A DNA stretch of 64,000 nt from Anastrepha obliqua (GCF_027943255.1 NC_072895.1:78928001-78992000), one strand, 5' to 3'. Shown: positions 34,021 to 46,196, numbered from the stretch's first letter. Numbers and translations are program-made. Notes: generated by a model not told the origin, from the sequence alone.

Positions 34021-35540
34021 TTATCCTTTTAAAAATTCAGTGCTAATTAGCTTGGCTACACTCAGTAGTTGGGCTGCCAGTTGCGGTCTCAGAGTCAACT
34101 CTGACAAAACGAAGTTGATGCTATTCACCAGAAAATACAAGCCTCCACCTCTTAAGCTTCCAAGATTAAACAACCAGTACTTTACTCTCTCATTGGAAGT
34201 AAAATATCTTGAGTATCGAGTTAAGAAGGCCAATATAGCCGTCTACGCCTGTAAATCTGTGTTCGGAAAAAATGGGGTCTCAAGCCACGTGTCGTACTTT
34301 GGATGTACAACTTAGAGGTTCTGCAAATTTTGACATACGGCTGCCTAGTTTGGTGGGTAGCTCTTCAGAAGGGCTACAACACCACAAAACTAGAGAGAGT
34401 GCAGAGAACTGCATGTGAGGGCATCACTGATGCTTGTAGAACAAGTCCCACTGCTGCGCTCAACGTTATTCTGCACTTACTTCCTGTGGATCTGGAGGCT
34501 AAATCCATTGCTGCTCAGAGCGCTATTAGGTTGAAAGAGATTGGCCTTTGGAGACAACTTCCTGTAGGACATAGTAGCATCTTGAAGCAGATCTCCCCTT
34601 CCTTCTTTGTTCTTCGCACTGATCTCTCCATCCGCAAACTGTGTTTTGAATTTCTTTACGCGCAGGCAAGATTGGAAAGAGGGGAGAGTCGGCTAGGATA
34701 TAGATACCTGTTTTCACTGACGGATCCAAGATGGAGTCTGGGGTGGGAGCTGGGGTTTACTCTAAATCAGCCAGCATTTCGGTCTCCTTTAAACTACCGG
34801 ATACAAGCAGCGTTTTTCAAGCAGAGGTCTTCGCGATCCTGCAAGCATGCAAAATGCTTCGGGATCGCTGTTGGGAGGGAGACACTAATATTTTTTCCGA
34901 TAGTCAAGCTGCGATCAAGGCCCTGTCGTCGTTGTATTGCAGCTCTCTTCTGGTGAACTCCTGTAGGGAGGAACTCAAACGTCTCGAACGTGCAGGAAGC
35001 ATTTCCCTTATATGGGTTCCTGGGCACAGGAATATAAAGGGAAATGAAATTGCCGATGAGCTTGCCAGGAAGGGGTCGACAGAACCGGTTTCAACTGCCC
35101 CCTTCTCAGACATCGGTTACCCCTTGACCGTTGTTAAAGGAAAATTACACAGTTTCTTTCTAAAAAAAGCGCAAGACAGATGGAGGTCTGTCTCATTGAG
35201 TGCTATTTCGAAAACCCTATGGCCTCAATACGATAGAAACAGTATGCTTAAGGTGATGGGAGTCCCCCGCCATTCAATTTCCAAACTCATTGCGGTGTTC
35301 ACTGGTCGCTGGGTGGTCGGTACTCATGCGGAGAAGCTTGGGATTCCGCAACCCCTATTGCAGAAGGGGAGGGGATCCTGCATAGAAAGAGACTGTGGAA
35401 CACTTTCTCTGTAAATGTCCGGCTCTGGCGGCTAGGCGCTTGAGATTAGCGTGCCCTTTGGGGATGACTTGAAGAAATTCTCCAGCCTAGATCCCTTTTC
35501 TCTCCTCCATCAACGGCACTGGATGGATGTAGACGGTTTT
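34021..35540 (+). mobile_element. RNase H-bearing LINE, ORF2 3' half, frameshifted
   Basis: A plus-strand LINE in at least four phases. 34040-34240 gives the post-RT region (LSSWAASCGLRVNSDKTKLM, LEVKYL). 34303-34690 gives the thumb and linker (ILTYGCLVWW, LERVQRTACEGITDACRTSP). 34731-35400 gives RNase H (GVGAGVYSKSA, FQAEVFAILQACK, IFSDSQAAIKAL, IWVPGHRNIKGNEIADELAR). The tail GRWVVGTHAEKLGI then shifts before the cysteine motif (near 35400-35420, CKCPAL). It resembles the minus-strand LINE at 7796-8690 in the RNase H domain and may be the same family. The reverse transcriptase catalytic motif is not retained. Confidence 0.9.
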
Positions 35541-37822
35541 TCTCTTCCCTAAATATTTTCACAGGTAGTGGTCCACATTATGGTATCAAAACGGCACGTA
35601 AGTGCTACTTGAAGTGTACCTGCTTAGCATACCTACCTAGCTCAAAGACAAGCATCCTCGTCGGTTCGACTCGAAGAAACTACATATGAATTCTCCATAC
35701 CATTCCACATTTGGTCGCGAATGAGTACCAAAGACTTTCGGCCAAAGGCAACTGGCAATGATGACTGTCTATTGAATGAATAAATTTTTTTTAAATAATT
35801 GGCCTATTAAAACAACTGTCAACATTTTTATTTTTTATTTATTGTAACTTTTCGATTTTTTAGTTCACTTCCCAAACTTATCTCAACTACAAGCGCAGTA
35901 TTGGAAAACTTTAGGCTGAGCGAAATTCCTTATTTTCCTTCAGCGAAATTATAAGTGAAATACTCAAAATAAATAATTGAACGTTATATTGTAAGAACTG
36001 TTTAGCGAAGGTGAACCCTCAGCAAATCATTCCTCCGAAGATGTGCAAGAAGTATTTTAGTGGAGGTGTCTTTTATAGCAGTGAACTGCTTAGAGCAGTA
36101 AAATCATCAGTCGTCGTCCCAGGCACAAAAAACGAGAGAAGTTAAGGTATGTTCAAAGGGAATTAATGCTGCATTTTTGCTTAAACGATTAGTTTAACAA
36201 ATTGAGTCAATACTACATACCAATAATTTAAAAAATGTATCGAATTTGGAAAAATCGCATTAGAAAAATATCATATTTTGATTAAACATTTCAAAGAAAT
36301 CGAACTGGACAAAAATTATGTTGTACAGGCATATATAAATTAATTTGTAACACTAAGCACTTACTTCAGTTGATTATAATTTATTAAGCAAAAAAAAAAG
36401 TGAATTAAATTAAATTTTTTACGTTATATTGAATATGCATTGTGTCCATTTCGGATTCCGCATATGTGCAGTTTTCTGCTTGAGCGTAATCGATTACCAA
36501 TAATTATCTTTATCTTTATCTTATCACATTCATTGAAATTAGAAACAGATCAGATAATTAAAAAAATATTAATGGGGAATTTAATGATTTCATCCGACAA
36601 GCAATATTCGATTGTTTCCAAAAAACAAAAACATGTTAATAATTCACAGTTTACAGTTGTGAAATTTCGATAAACTCAAATTATAACTTCCGCGAAAAAG
36701 AACTAAAAATCTTCCCCTTAACCTTAATAGAGCAGAGACAAAGGAAAGTGAAACTACCACTACCCAATGAAAGTGTTATTTCCAAATGTGCAGATCTTAA
36801 TTGCAATTAAATTTCCTTTGCCCCACTCATTTTTATTATATTTTTCGCTTTAATTGCTTGCTATTCGATCGGAGCGCGATAATCAGCCCAGCTCTGAGAG
36901 AATTGCAAATTGCGGATGGCTTTAATTTAAATCTAATTATTGCAATTGTTGTCGTTGTATATCGCTGCTGCTGCTATTGCTGCCGACATGTTGTTTTTCG
37001 TTGTTGTTATTTTGCGCACTAGCAAATTGCTCCGCTGGTTGCCATTACAATATTGTCAATTGTGTCTGTTTATACAAAGTCAGTTCACGCTGAACAATAA
37101 CAACGCCAATATCTTCTGAGCTGCATTTAATCGAATAAACGTAATTGGCAGCAATGCCAGCGGCACACTACTCGTACTTAAGCATTGTATTTGTATGTAG
37201 TTATAAACAGTTGATGCAGTAACGACAGAGGCGGGGGTGTGTGTCATGTGAGCTGTTACTGCAGCTGAAACGTGCTAGAGGCACTGTGTTTTGTTATTGT
37301 AGTTTAGCTTTTGCTCTCGATGCGGCAGGTGGGAGTGTCAGGGAAATCAATACAATCACAAGAACAAGCATAGGTGTAATTTAACGGGAGGTGTTTTTAT
37401 TTACGAGATGCGAGATACTTACTTCTTGCTGGCTGGACTAGTTGTTGTTGGTAGATTAGCGTACTTACCAGTGTAAACAAAATTTGTAAATAAGAAAATG
37501 GAATCGTTTTGATTCCTGGTAAGTGTAACGGAGACAGCTAAATCAAATAGTTGATTGGCGACCATTTCGTCTACGCTAGTTTACAGCCAAAAAAAACCCA
37601 AGAATCAGACCATCCAACTCTTATGTAAATTAAGTCGCTGAGTTCGAAAATTCACTTTTTTTCTGTCATATTCTTTTCGAGATATCGGCAAATAACGGTT
37701 TTGGATTAAAGAAATAGAGGTAGATCATGAATATCGGGGCAAAAATATGGCAGCTATTTAGGGTATCGGTTAATCGATCAAATAAATTAATTGATTATTT
37801 CAAATTAAAGCGGCATAAATCT
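35541..37822. other. No gene recognised
   Basis: About 2.3 kb, probably starting with LINE 3' UTR. GCTGCTGCTATTGCTGCC near 36966 is a short simple-repeat-like tract. No coding exon could be supported. Confidence 0.45.
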
Positions 37823-38362
37823 TCTATACTATAAAGGTGAATGTCTGTACGTTGTCCGCGCATCACTACGAAACGACAACACCAAATGACGTAAAAATTT
37901 TTATACATTCATATTTGCACCCAATGAAGGTTATAGGCATGTTTTTATGATGGAACTCCCTTCCCACAGCCCTCAGGCCGCGCCACCACTCTTATTCGTC
38001 ACTAAAAATCGAATATTTGCTTAAATTTAATATAAAAAATCTTAGTTTTTCCTATTTTCCACTATTTATAGCACAGTCTAGACTTCATAATCCGCATAAG
38101 CTGTTCAACTATGACCCAAATGCAAAGTTCAGAAACGGTTTGAGATAGAAAATTAATAAAAATAGTTTTGCTTGATATTTTTCTGATTGGTTGTTTTGAT
38201 TTTATTCAACGAGGCATAGCAATGGATGCCGGGTATTGTAATATTATGGCTATTAATAAAAAACTATTTTCTATGAAATTATTGTTTGTAATTCTTTTAT
38301 ATACATATCCTAAATCCCTCAAAACTACTCCTACGCGAGCGGGGCCGTGGGTTAAAGCTAGT
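37823..38362 (+). mobile_element. Non-autonomous Helitron-like (Helentron-type) element
   Basis: The 5' end TCTATACTATAAAGGTGAAT followed by GTCTGTACGTT resembles insect Helentron 5' ends. The 3' end has a GC-rich block (CGCGAGCGGGGCCGTGGG) with weak pairing, followed by TTAAAGCTAGT, resembling Helentron 3' ends. There are no TIRs and no target duplication, as expected. The 540-bp interior encodes no Rep/helicase. The call rests on terminus similarity remembered from family descriptions, not on an alignment. Confidence 0.6.
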
Positions 38363-38581
38363 TTACTATATTGCATTTGTGCCCAATGTTTCATTCCAAT
38401 TATGTGATTTGAAGATATTTACAAAGTTAAAAAAATAGTTTCATTTTTGTAGAAATATAAAACCTTTCAAGTAATATCTAATAAACATATTTTTGTACGA
38501 AAATAATTTTCGATGTTATTAAAAATAATATTTCCAGAAGAATTTTAAGATTTAAATGTAAAAAATCCTCTGATAAATGTA
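38363..38581. other. No gene recognised
   Basis: AT-rich spacer without features. Confidence 0.4.
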
Positions 38582-38790
38582 GGGTGTTCTATTAAGGCTT
38601 GGGAACTCAAATTGAAATGCTGTTGGAACGAGTGGTATGGTCCATTCGATCAGTCCCATAAATCGATGTTAAGCGCGTTGGAACCAAATGTCGCCGATGT
38701 TTAGCTAATTAATTTTTGGAAACAAAAACCACAGTTATCGATATCGATAGTTCTCATGCAGCAAACTACTATTTTTTTAATTTACGGTAC
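38582..38790 (-). mobile_element. Mariner deletion derivative, sister of the 19736-21790 element
   Basis: Opens with AGGGTGTTCTATTAAGGCTT, like the 3' terminus at 19736. It contains an antisense transposase fragment (TTGGAACCAAATGTCGCCGA, then TTTTTGGAAACAAAAAC). It closes with ATCGATATCGATAGTTCTCA, like the 5' region at about 21750. About 200 bp, non-coding. Confidence 0.6.
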
Positions 38791-39045
38791 TTAAGTACAA
38801 CTTAACAGGTGTCTAACACAGAATCGAGTTTTGTGATATCATTTGTGGGTTTGCAAACAGCGCAAAGCAAGTGGGTTTGAAAGACTTTTGTAAATGTTAT
38901 GCGCGCATCAGAAAAATTTGTGATGGAAGAAAAGTTTTTTTTTAATTTTTACGAAAACCTTTTGTAATTTGTTAAATATTTTGAATTTGATACAAAACTC
39001 AAAGCTTTTATTTATAAGGTTTTTGTTATTTATTCATATATTGTC

Positions 39046-39932
39046 ATATAGCGTTTGCTTTTTGAACCACCTATTTTTTTGAGAATGGTAACACAAATGA
39101 GATGTCAAATGTGTTCATAATTTACTTAAAGGTTTGACATTTACGAAATGGGACGCTATACGCTTGAACAAAATTGGGAAATATTGAAAACCTATTTCCA
39201 AAGTGGTGAGCCTTCTTCTTCTTTTCTGATTTTCACATCGGTGGCTACGTCAATAAGCAAAATTGTCGGATTTGGGGCTCAGGAAATCCACACGTTACTG
39301 TAGAGAAGCAAATGCATCCACAACGAGTCACTGTTTGGTGCGGGTTGTGGTCTGGCGGTATCATCGGGCCATTTTCTTCGAGGACCATTTTGAGCGAGGA
39401 GCCGCGGTTACAGTAAATGGCGAGCGTTACCGTGACATTCTCAACGAGTTGTTTCCAAAAATTGAAGAGGATGATATGGACGACATTTGGTTTCAACAGG
39501 ACGGTGCAACTTATCACACTGCCAAAGTTACACTCGGACTTTTGACTACCGTTTTTGAAAACCGAAAAATCAGCCGAAATTCCGATAACAATTGGCCGCT
39601 CCGGAGCTGTGATTTAAGCCCGTTGGACTATTTTTTGTGGGGAGCCGTTAAGAAAAAATGCTATGCGAACCATCCAGAGACGATTGATGCTTTAAAACAC
39701 GAAATCGAAGTTGCCATTCATGAAATTCGAGCCCAAACAATCGAAAATGTGCTTAAAAATTGCGTTGATCGAATGGCCTGTAAAGCCAGTCGTGGCAGTC
39801 ATTTGAACGATATTATTTTTCATTCATAAAAGACAATGTTCAATCTTCAAAATAAAATAAAAAGTTTGAAAAAATATTGATAAGTTTTTTTTATAGCCGA
39901 TTCAAAAAGCATATTTTACATGACCCACCCTA
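39046..39932 (+). mobile_element. DD41D mariner (type B), internally deleted and frameshifted
   Basis: The left arm keeps TATAGCGTTTGCTTTTTGAA. The right end is AGCATATTTTACATGACCCA then CCCTA at a TATA. After MGRYTLEQNWEIL (start at 39148) the copy jumps, losing the rest of the DNA-binding domain and part of the FSDEAHF motif near 39225. One phase reads GGYVNKQNCRIWGSGNPHVT; after a shift near 39373 the second phase reads VTVNGERYRDILNELFPK, IWFQQDGATYHTAK (second Asp) and LRSCDLSPLDYFLWG (third Asp). The 41-residue spacing makes it DD41D. It ends in SRGSHLNDIIFHS at 39829. Same family as 8692-9246. Confidence 0.88.
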
Positions 39933-40084
39933 TACTCGCAATTTTATTATCAAAATAATTGTTTCATGGTTGTAACTTTAAGTGCAACTTTGTCAGTTTA
40001 TAGTCGAAGTAAAATAAAGTAAAATTTCAAGCGTACGTTTTCTTTGCATAATTTTTAAGTGTTAATAAGACAGTGATCCGAAGT

Positions 40085-40835
40085 AATGATAATATTGCTG
40101 CTGTTCAGGCAGGTACTGATAAAGACTGGAATTCCAAGGCGTTCCAAATAATTGGGACTGTCTGTAAGAAAACTTGGCAGGTTCGAAGAAGACGAGATGC
40201 CACATACCACGTGAAATAATCGAATTAACGAGGAAAAAGTTTGGCCATTCGGCCAGAAATTGTGACTTGTGAACGGTATCTGAGTGGTGGTGATATATCA
40301 AAATTCGGCTACTTTTTGTGGGACTATTTTAAGTCCGCCGTAGCCGAATGGGTTGGTACGTGATTACCATTCGGAATTCACAGAGAGGTCGTTGGTTCGA
40401 ATCTCGGTGAAAGCAAAATTAATAAAAACATTTTTCTAATAGCGGTCGCCCCTCGGCAGGCAATGGCAAACCTCCGAGTATATTTCTGCCATGAAAAGGC
40501 TCCTCATAAAAATATCTGCCGTTCGGAGTCGGCTTGAAACTGTAGGTCCCTCCATTTGTGGAACAACAAGACGCACACCACAAATAGGAGGAGGAGCTCG
40601 GACAAACACCTAACAGAAGTGTACGCGCCAATTATTTATTTATTTTTTTTTTTATTTTAAGTCAATATTCTCTCAGAATAAACCAGACACTCGTCATGCT
40701 TTGAAAGCCAATATTCAACGCGCTATTGAGAACAAACGACCCCATCTAGTGGGAAAAGTGCTCCAAAATTGGGTTCATCAGATGCGCGCCTACAATAGGA
40801 ACCGTGGAGGCCATTTAAATGAGTTATATTAAAGA
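40085..40835 (+). mobile_element. DD41D mariner remnant interrupted by SINE S4
   Basis: The left part (40085-40335) reads NIAAVQAGTDKDWNSKAF, then TYHV, and just before the SINE FGYFLWDYFKS. The frame resumes after the SINE at 40653 with SIFSQNKPDTRHALKANIQR, IENKRPHLVGKVLQNWVHQM and the terminal NRGGHLNELY with a stop near 40831. The match to other mariner C-termini in the window is clear. Internal deletions removed most of the catalytic core. Confidence 0.8.
40336..40652 (+). repeat. tRNA-Ser-like SINE, copy S4, with 11-bp target duplication
   Basis: Full-length copy. The direct repeat TATTTTAAGTC flanks it (40325-40335 and 40653-40663) and proves insertion into the mariner remnant. Head starts CGCCGTAGCCGAATGGG, B box GGTTCGAATCTCGG, tail ACGCGCCAATTATTTATTTA. 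The duplication length fits target-primed reverse transcription. Confidence 0.93.
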
Positions 40836-40839
40836 CTTA

Positions 40840-42580
40840 ATTGTATCGATTTTGATTCACATTGTATAAAAATCATTGGTGTGTTTTGTTTTTAACACGC
40901 TTTTATTAGTTTGTTCAAAGGAAATCATATAAAGCTTTTTCACTAAGCTCCTTTACAAATGTACAACCTTAATAATACATACCTCAGGGAATGTAAAACT
41001 TTCCACATAATTTAATTCAATAGCAATTCTACTATATTTATACATGATCATAAGTTGGCTGGTATTTACTATATGAATGTAGGTACGAACACAGGTATGC
41101 TTGTATTCACTTAAAAATATATTGTAAAAAGTTCCGTGGTAAAATACAATGAATCAGGCATACACTTTGGCCACAAAACAATTGCAGAGCTTATGGTATT
41201 CCAAAGCGAAGAAAAACTGCTCACTTCGTTTTCGTTGTGTGCCTGACGTTTATGACGGCTATTTCTTTCACCGAAATTCACTCGATATAATGTTGGCGTT
41301 GTCGCTGCAAATGCTATTGTACCACCAACTAACTAGCTCCGCCGGTTGGAGGCACTAAATACACTTATAAAATTTGCACGGAGAGCTGAAGTTTATAGAA
41401 AGACCCAGAAACTTACTATTTGTGCATCGTATCGCATACGTACGTATGTATGTATGTATGTATTTTAAGTACTATTACATGAACAATTAATGTTTTGTTG
41501 ACATAACAACGCAGCGCTTAAACAATGCCTCTGGAAAAACAATATGAAAACAGGTCGTATATTTTTAATTTAGCTAGTTAAATTGGCCTGGACTGCATTT
41601 TTTGTGCCCAACTGAAACTTGGATACACATTTTTAGCAAAGTTTTAACAAAATTAATTGGCTTGATTATACTGATGGTCTTCTGAGACTTGGGTATGAAA
41701 TTAAAATTAACTTTAGAGCCGAGATAATATTTCTCAAAATAACTTGGTATGTTTAAAATATCATTACTTCTCCGCTCAGCGGTGGGCGTAGCCGAGTGCG
41801 TTTTAGTGCGGCAGTAGATCTAGTGTTCAATACGCACTGCCGACTAAATACCAAAAAGATACTAAAAAGTTGTATTGAGTAGAATCAATGCAGAAAGTAT
41901 TAACTAATCGATGCTCAAAATAATAGGCAGCACCCGATTTTCAAAAGTATCCATACTAAGGCATCAAAAGTACTAAGTGTTATTCAAGCATTTAATTTTC
42001 GCTATTAAAAGAAATTAGTTTTTAAAACTTTACCCTGATCTCTTAAGAGCCAGGAATGGACACTTCCTTAATTTAAGTGATATTAGTTCATAAAGCCATA
42101 CACTATTTTTTTGTCCAATTCTTGTGCTTTAAGTCCACACTGAATGGGTTTTCTCCACTACGTTTGCCGAGATTTTTTGCACATCTTATTTGTTATTCCC
42201 AAGCTATCCGAAAATGCGCAAATAAATAATTTCTTAAATCCTATACAACTAAGGTACATAGTAAATTTGTCAAACTCTTTATATAAAAAAAACTCCATGT
42301 GGATTGTAATTTTGTAAGTTAATATTCGAGCTTAGGCATGAAGTGAAGTATAAAATATAAATATATGTTTAAGAGAGGCACTATTACTTTTCTACCTTAA
42401 ATGAATATAGATATGAGTGTAACCGAATACCGCAGACCTTCTAGTTAAGAGAAAATAGTACTGACGTCATATCAGTCCCAATTAGATCTCTATCTAGGAA
42501 ATTTCTTCTAAATATTATCATTGCAGAACTGCCCTGATCTTAACATTTGCGCCTTTGGAAAGTCCATGCCTAGTAGATGG
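40840..42580. other. No gene recognised; tRNA-like fragment at 41786
   Basis: A 69-codon frame at 41149-41358 has coding-like composition but no recognised motif. At 41786-41860 GGGCGTAGCCGAGTGCGTTT followed by a weak B-box-like GTGTTCAATAC could be a decayed SINE head. Nothing else seen. Confidence 0.35.
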
Positions 42581-42586
42581 GTTTAA

Positions 42587-43263
42587 GGTAGTAGTTTGGT
42601 AACTTATTTTGAAAATTTCGAATTTCGGTTTTTTACATATTTTGAAAGTCCGATATATTGGTAATATACTGTACAAATTTTAGACCGAAATTCGAAATAT
42701 TGAAGAAATTATAGCACATACATGAGAGCGGCTCGTACTTGCGCGCGCTAAGCCGCCAAAACTTTAAACGGGTTTTTCTCAAAATAACGTTTTTCCGGAT
42801 GGCCGTCGTGAAAACAAATTTTCTATCTAACGGATTGAGCTGAAATTTAGATATGTTTTTCTACACATCAATAGTTCTGGCGGGTAGTAGATTTAATTTA
42901 TTTCGTCCCAAACTTTCCATTTTTTAGTCCGATTTCCACTTTAAAAAAAGGCAATTTTCTTACGAAGACCGCCATTTTGTTATTTTTTGTCAAAATCATT
43001 TGATCTTACTACCCGCCAGAACGACAAGCACACTGATTAATAAGCAATTTGTTTTTTCACAATCACGCCGGCCAGCCGCTGTACCTCTTTTTTTTGCCGC
43101 TTGCTGCAGTGTACAAAAATAGTATCAAAACATAAAAAAAAAATTTTTTTGTACACCTTCTGATACCTTTAATAACATATCAGAAAATCAAACCGATTGA
43201 ATTTTATTTTCCCTTCCAAAAAATGTCCCAAACATGGCCTCAAAAAACGTGTAAGTTACTACC
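42587..43263. mobile_element. TTAA-flanked element, second family, 677 bp
   Basis: Flanked by TTAA at 42583-42586 and 43264-43267. The ends are imperfect inverted repeats: GGTAGTAGTTTGGTAACTT on the left; the right end inverted reads GGTAGTAACTTACACG. The core phrase CTTTAAACGGGTTTTTCTC near 42767 is almost identical to one in the TTAA element at 12625. An internal inverted pair (TTCTGGCGGGTAGTA near 42885 and TACTACCCGCCAGAA near 43008) could form a hairpin. No coding frame. Confidence 0.72.
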
Positions 43264-43269
43264 TTAATG

Positions 43270-44833
43270 GGTAAACATTTTAGATGGCCGTTGCCGCCCT
43301 TTTTTTATTAAAAAACTAAGTAGTTTATTAAAATATAGTCATAAGTATTACACAATGGGTATCAAGGCAAATGTTTTTGAGAAAAAACAACACATTTGTT
43401 TGCTGGCGTTGCCACCTGCATTTAATTGCAGAAAAATAAATGTATCACATTTCTCAGTGGAATATTAAGATAAACTTATTATACGAAACCAGCTTCAATG
43501 AAAACGTATTTCGGTTTTTATTGGTGTTGCCATCTATTTCTTTGGAAATTAATGAATTGATTACAAAATATTAAATAATACATACAGAAAAATTCATATT
43601 AATAAGAAAGTTGTTGAGGTTTGAGCAAAATGTGTTGAAAAGAATGAACAAGTCCTTAATTAAAATTATTGGAGTATGGCGTTTCAGGTGAAAAGAGTAA
43701 GTAATAGTATAAATGAATTAAAATACGCATTTTAAATGGCGTTGCCAATTAATTTTTAACTCAAAAAGCATTGGAAATGCCTTGTTATGTAAATTCCAGA
43801 AGCTGCTTTAGACGAAAACCACAATTAATTTTAGAAATTTATAACCTCCAGAGGTTTCACGTTGGTTGTTCCTAAGTAGCTCAATCGATTTAGACGTATA
43901 CATTTGGCTTTCCAATTATAAATCAAGAGCTATTGCGTACAGAGAAACACTTGAATAAATTTTAATACATGCACGCTTTAAAAGTAAAAAAGTGGGAACT
44001 AAAAACAAAAATTGTTTTCCTTCGTTTTAGGTTTTTAATACTAAAAGCATTTAGTATTTAATTTTATTTCATTTTCCACTTCCCGCGGGCACCAGCCAGT
44101 TTACTATAAAAAACTACTGGCCTGATTGATGTTACTAGAAAACTATTGTATATAATTTATACACTTCTGGCTAGTTCTTTCACATTTCTGACTAGTTCTA
44201 CGTTTTTGTCGCGGTATTCATTACTTTGTAAATGGATCACTAATGCAATTTTACTATTCATAAAGGTCTCTCTACGTTGTTATTCATAAAGGTCTCCCAT
44301 TTCACTCGAATACTGAATGAGGATTAAGAGAGAAAGTATTGTTGTGTTCTAATAAATTTATTATTGAGTTTATCTATCCACCATCCATTCAATTCAAAAG
44401 CAATAATTTTAAGAATTCAAAACCAGTCCATCATCAGCATTGATTGATAGCAACGTTATGGATTTTAAGGTGGGGATTTTATAAAAAAAAATGCGTTAAT
44501 GACCAAGCCATTTCAGTAGTCAATGGTGACGTAAATCTATAATAATAAATAACTGTCCAGTACACTGCTTTGCAAATACATTGTGTTTCAAAGCGATAGC
44601 CATAATCAGACAATTTCAGGCACACGAAACACCTGCGCTAAATCCAAACATTTCATTTTGAAGTCAGATTTTTTCTTGAATAAATATTGTCAAATAAGTA
44701 TACTAGGAAGTTGGTACATTATTGAGTGAAAATCAGATGGATTCCTTGACCATTTCTCATGTCTTCACAAGGTACTGGAGGCTATCCGCTTAGTTTTTCA
44801 ATTACAAGTATTAAAAAATATAAGAATAATAAT
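43270..44833. other. No gene recognised
   Basis: AT-rich. A direct repeat of TATTCATAAAGGTCTC occurs at about 44255 and 44281. No coding sequence. Confidence 0.45.
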
Positions 44834-45052
44834 GTTAGGTGTTTGACCGAGCTCCCCCTCCTATTTGTGGTGTGCGTCTTGATGTTGTCCCACAAATGGA
44901 GAGACCTACAGTTTTAAGCCGACTCCAAACGGCAAACTTCTTAATTTCCTTTCTTATAAGGAGCTTTTCATGGCAGAAATACACTCGGTGGCTTGCATTG
45001 CCTGTCGAGGAGCGACCGCTATTAGAAACAACTTTTTCTATAATTTTGCTGT
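44834..45052 (-). repeat. tRNA-Ser-like SINE, copy S5 (tRNA head and tail tip missing)
   Basis: Minus-strand body with the GGTGTTTGACCGAGCTCC through GCCTGTCGAGGAGCGACCGC blocks. The CGCGCCAATTA tip and the tRNA-like head are absent. A ~10-bp insertion (CTTCTTAATTTCC) breaks the middle. Confidence 0.82.
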
Positions 45053-45788
45053 TGCAAATATTAATTAGAATAGTTTCTGCAATTTTTTATTTCCAATTAA
45101 ACTTTTTACATCCAACAGAGACCCCCTGTACAACATTCGAAAATGACCTATATAAAATAATTTTTGAGGCGTGTAACTTTCGGCTTAGTTTAGCCATAAA
45201 AATGTAAAAGACAAAAAACGAAAAACGGTAAAAGAAATTCGAAGCTTAACGAAACAACAAATTTAAAAATTTTCAACAAAAACGACACGTATTGTCATTC
45301 TTGCCATTTTAACTGTTACTGCAGCAACGAGAAGTGGTTGAATCAGATGTTGCACTCATACATTTCAACGAATTACTTTACTTTTTGTTTTCTTAATTCG
45401 AAAAAAATATTATTACCCATTTTTATTGTTTCCTCATACCAAAAGCACGTTGCAGTTCGTATATTGCAATTGTTGTATTTCTTATCTCTTTCTACCAAAT
45501 TGTTTTTAAAACAAACAGAAATTAAAGAAGGGTGCGCTGTTTATTGTGGCCGCCATTGAAACTTTCTTTTCATCAGTGAGGCATGCGACTGACCAACAAA
45601 TGCTCACTTAACTTATTCTTTCTTCATAAGTGGCTCAAGCAATGTTTTCAGCTGGAAAAAATTTTTTTCATTTTCATAAAATTGGTTCATATACTTTGGT
45701 TATACACAGTTACATACATACATATATTCGCGTTAGTTAACAATTAGTGGCCAATTTAATCCAATTTATAAACAAACTCTATTTCCAG
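45053..45788. other. No gene recognised
   Basis: A 73-codon frame at 45338-45559 lacks motifs. The last bases supply the putative acceptor of the candidate exon at 45789. Confidence 0.35.
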
Positions 45789-45929
45789 AAAGACAAGGAT
45801 ATGGTGAAAGCAGATGACGCACGCCCCTTTCGCTTGGATATGGATTTACATCTCACAGAAATTCTATCACACAAGACCGTTACAAGCGCCGTTGAATTGC
45901 TGATACTTACAAAGCGAAAACCTTATTAG
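45789..45929 (+). CDS. Candidate terminal coding exon, unrecognised gene
   Basis: A plausible 3' splice acceptor (CTCTATTTCCAG, 45777-45788) is followed in phase 0 by 46 open codons and a TAG at 45927-45929. The peptide starts KDKDMVKADDARPFRLDMDL and ends LLILTKRKPY, with charged and hydrophobic residues alternating as in real proteins. Composition is richer in G and C than its surroundings. I do not recognise the protein, found no upstream exon that would join it, and cannot exclude a decayed transposon frame. Confidence 0.22.
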   Translation, partial: KDKDMVKADDARPFRLDMDLHLTEILSHKTVTSAVELLILTKRKPY

Positions 45930-46194
45930 TACGGCCGGGTTTTAGTTCTTCTGAGCTATTTAATGAACTAAGCTCTCATTACTAGAGTGAAGCCAATAAT
46001 AAAAAGCAATACATCTAACTGATACATAAAACTAACAATTTTTTATCCCATTCATAAGAAATGTAATTACGGTGTTAGCGCCATTACGCGCGCGCTATAA
46101 GACTTCGTAATATCAAATATTATATGTGAAAGGCGCTTCAGAGCTATTCGAAACTAAACAAGGTTCTAGATAGGTCAACTAACTTGCGTGCAAG
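45930..46194. other. No gene recognised
   Basis: Short spacer up to the TA target site of the mariner at 46197. Confidence 0.4.
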
Positions 46195-46196
46195 TA

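Noticed and set aside
44839..45207. 122-codon frame MFDRAPPPICGVRLDVVPQ...
   Set aside because: SINE sequence. The same peptide recurs in the SINE copies at 19872, 54781, 60291 and 61711.
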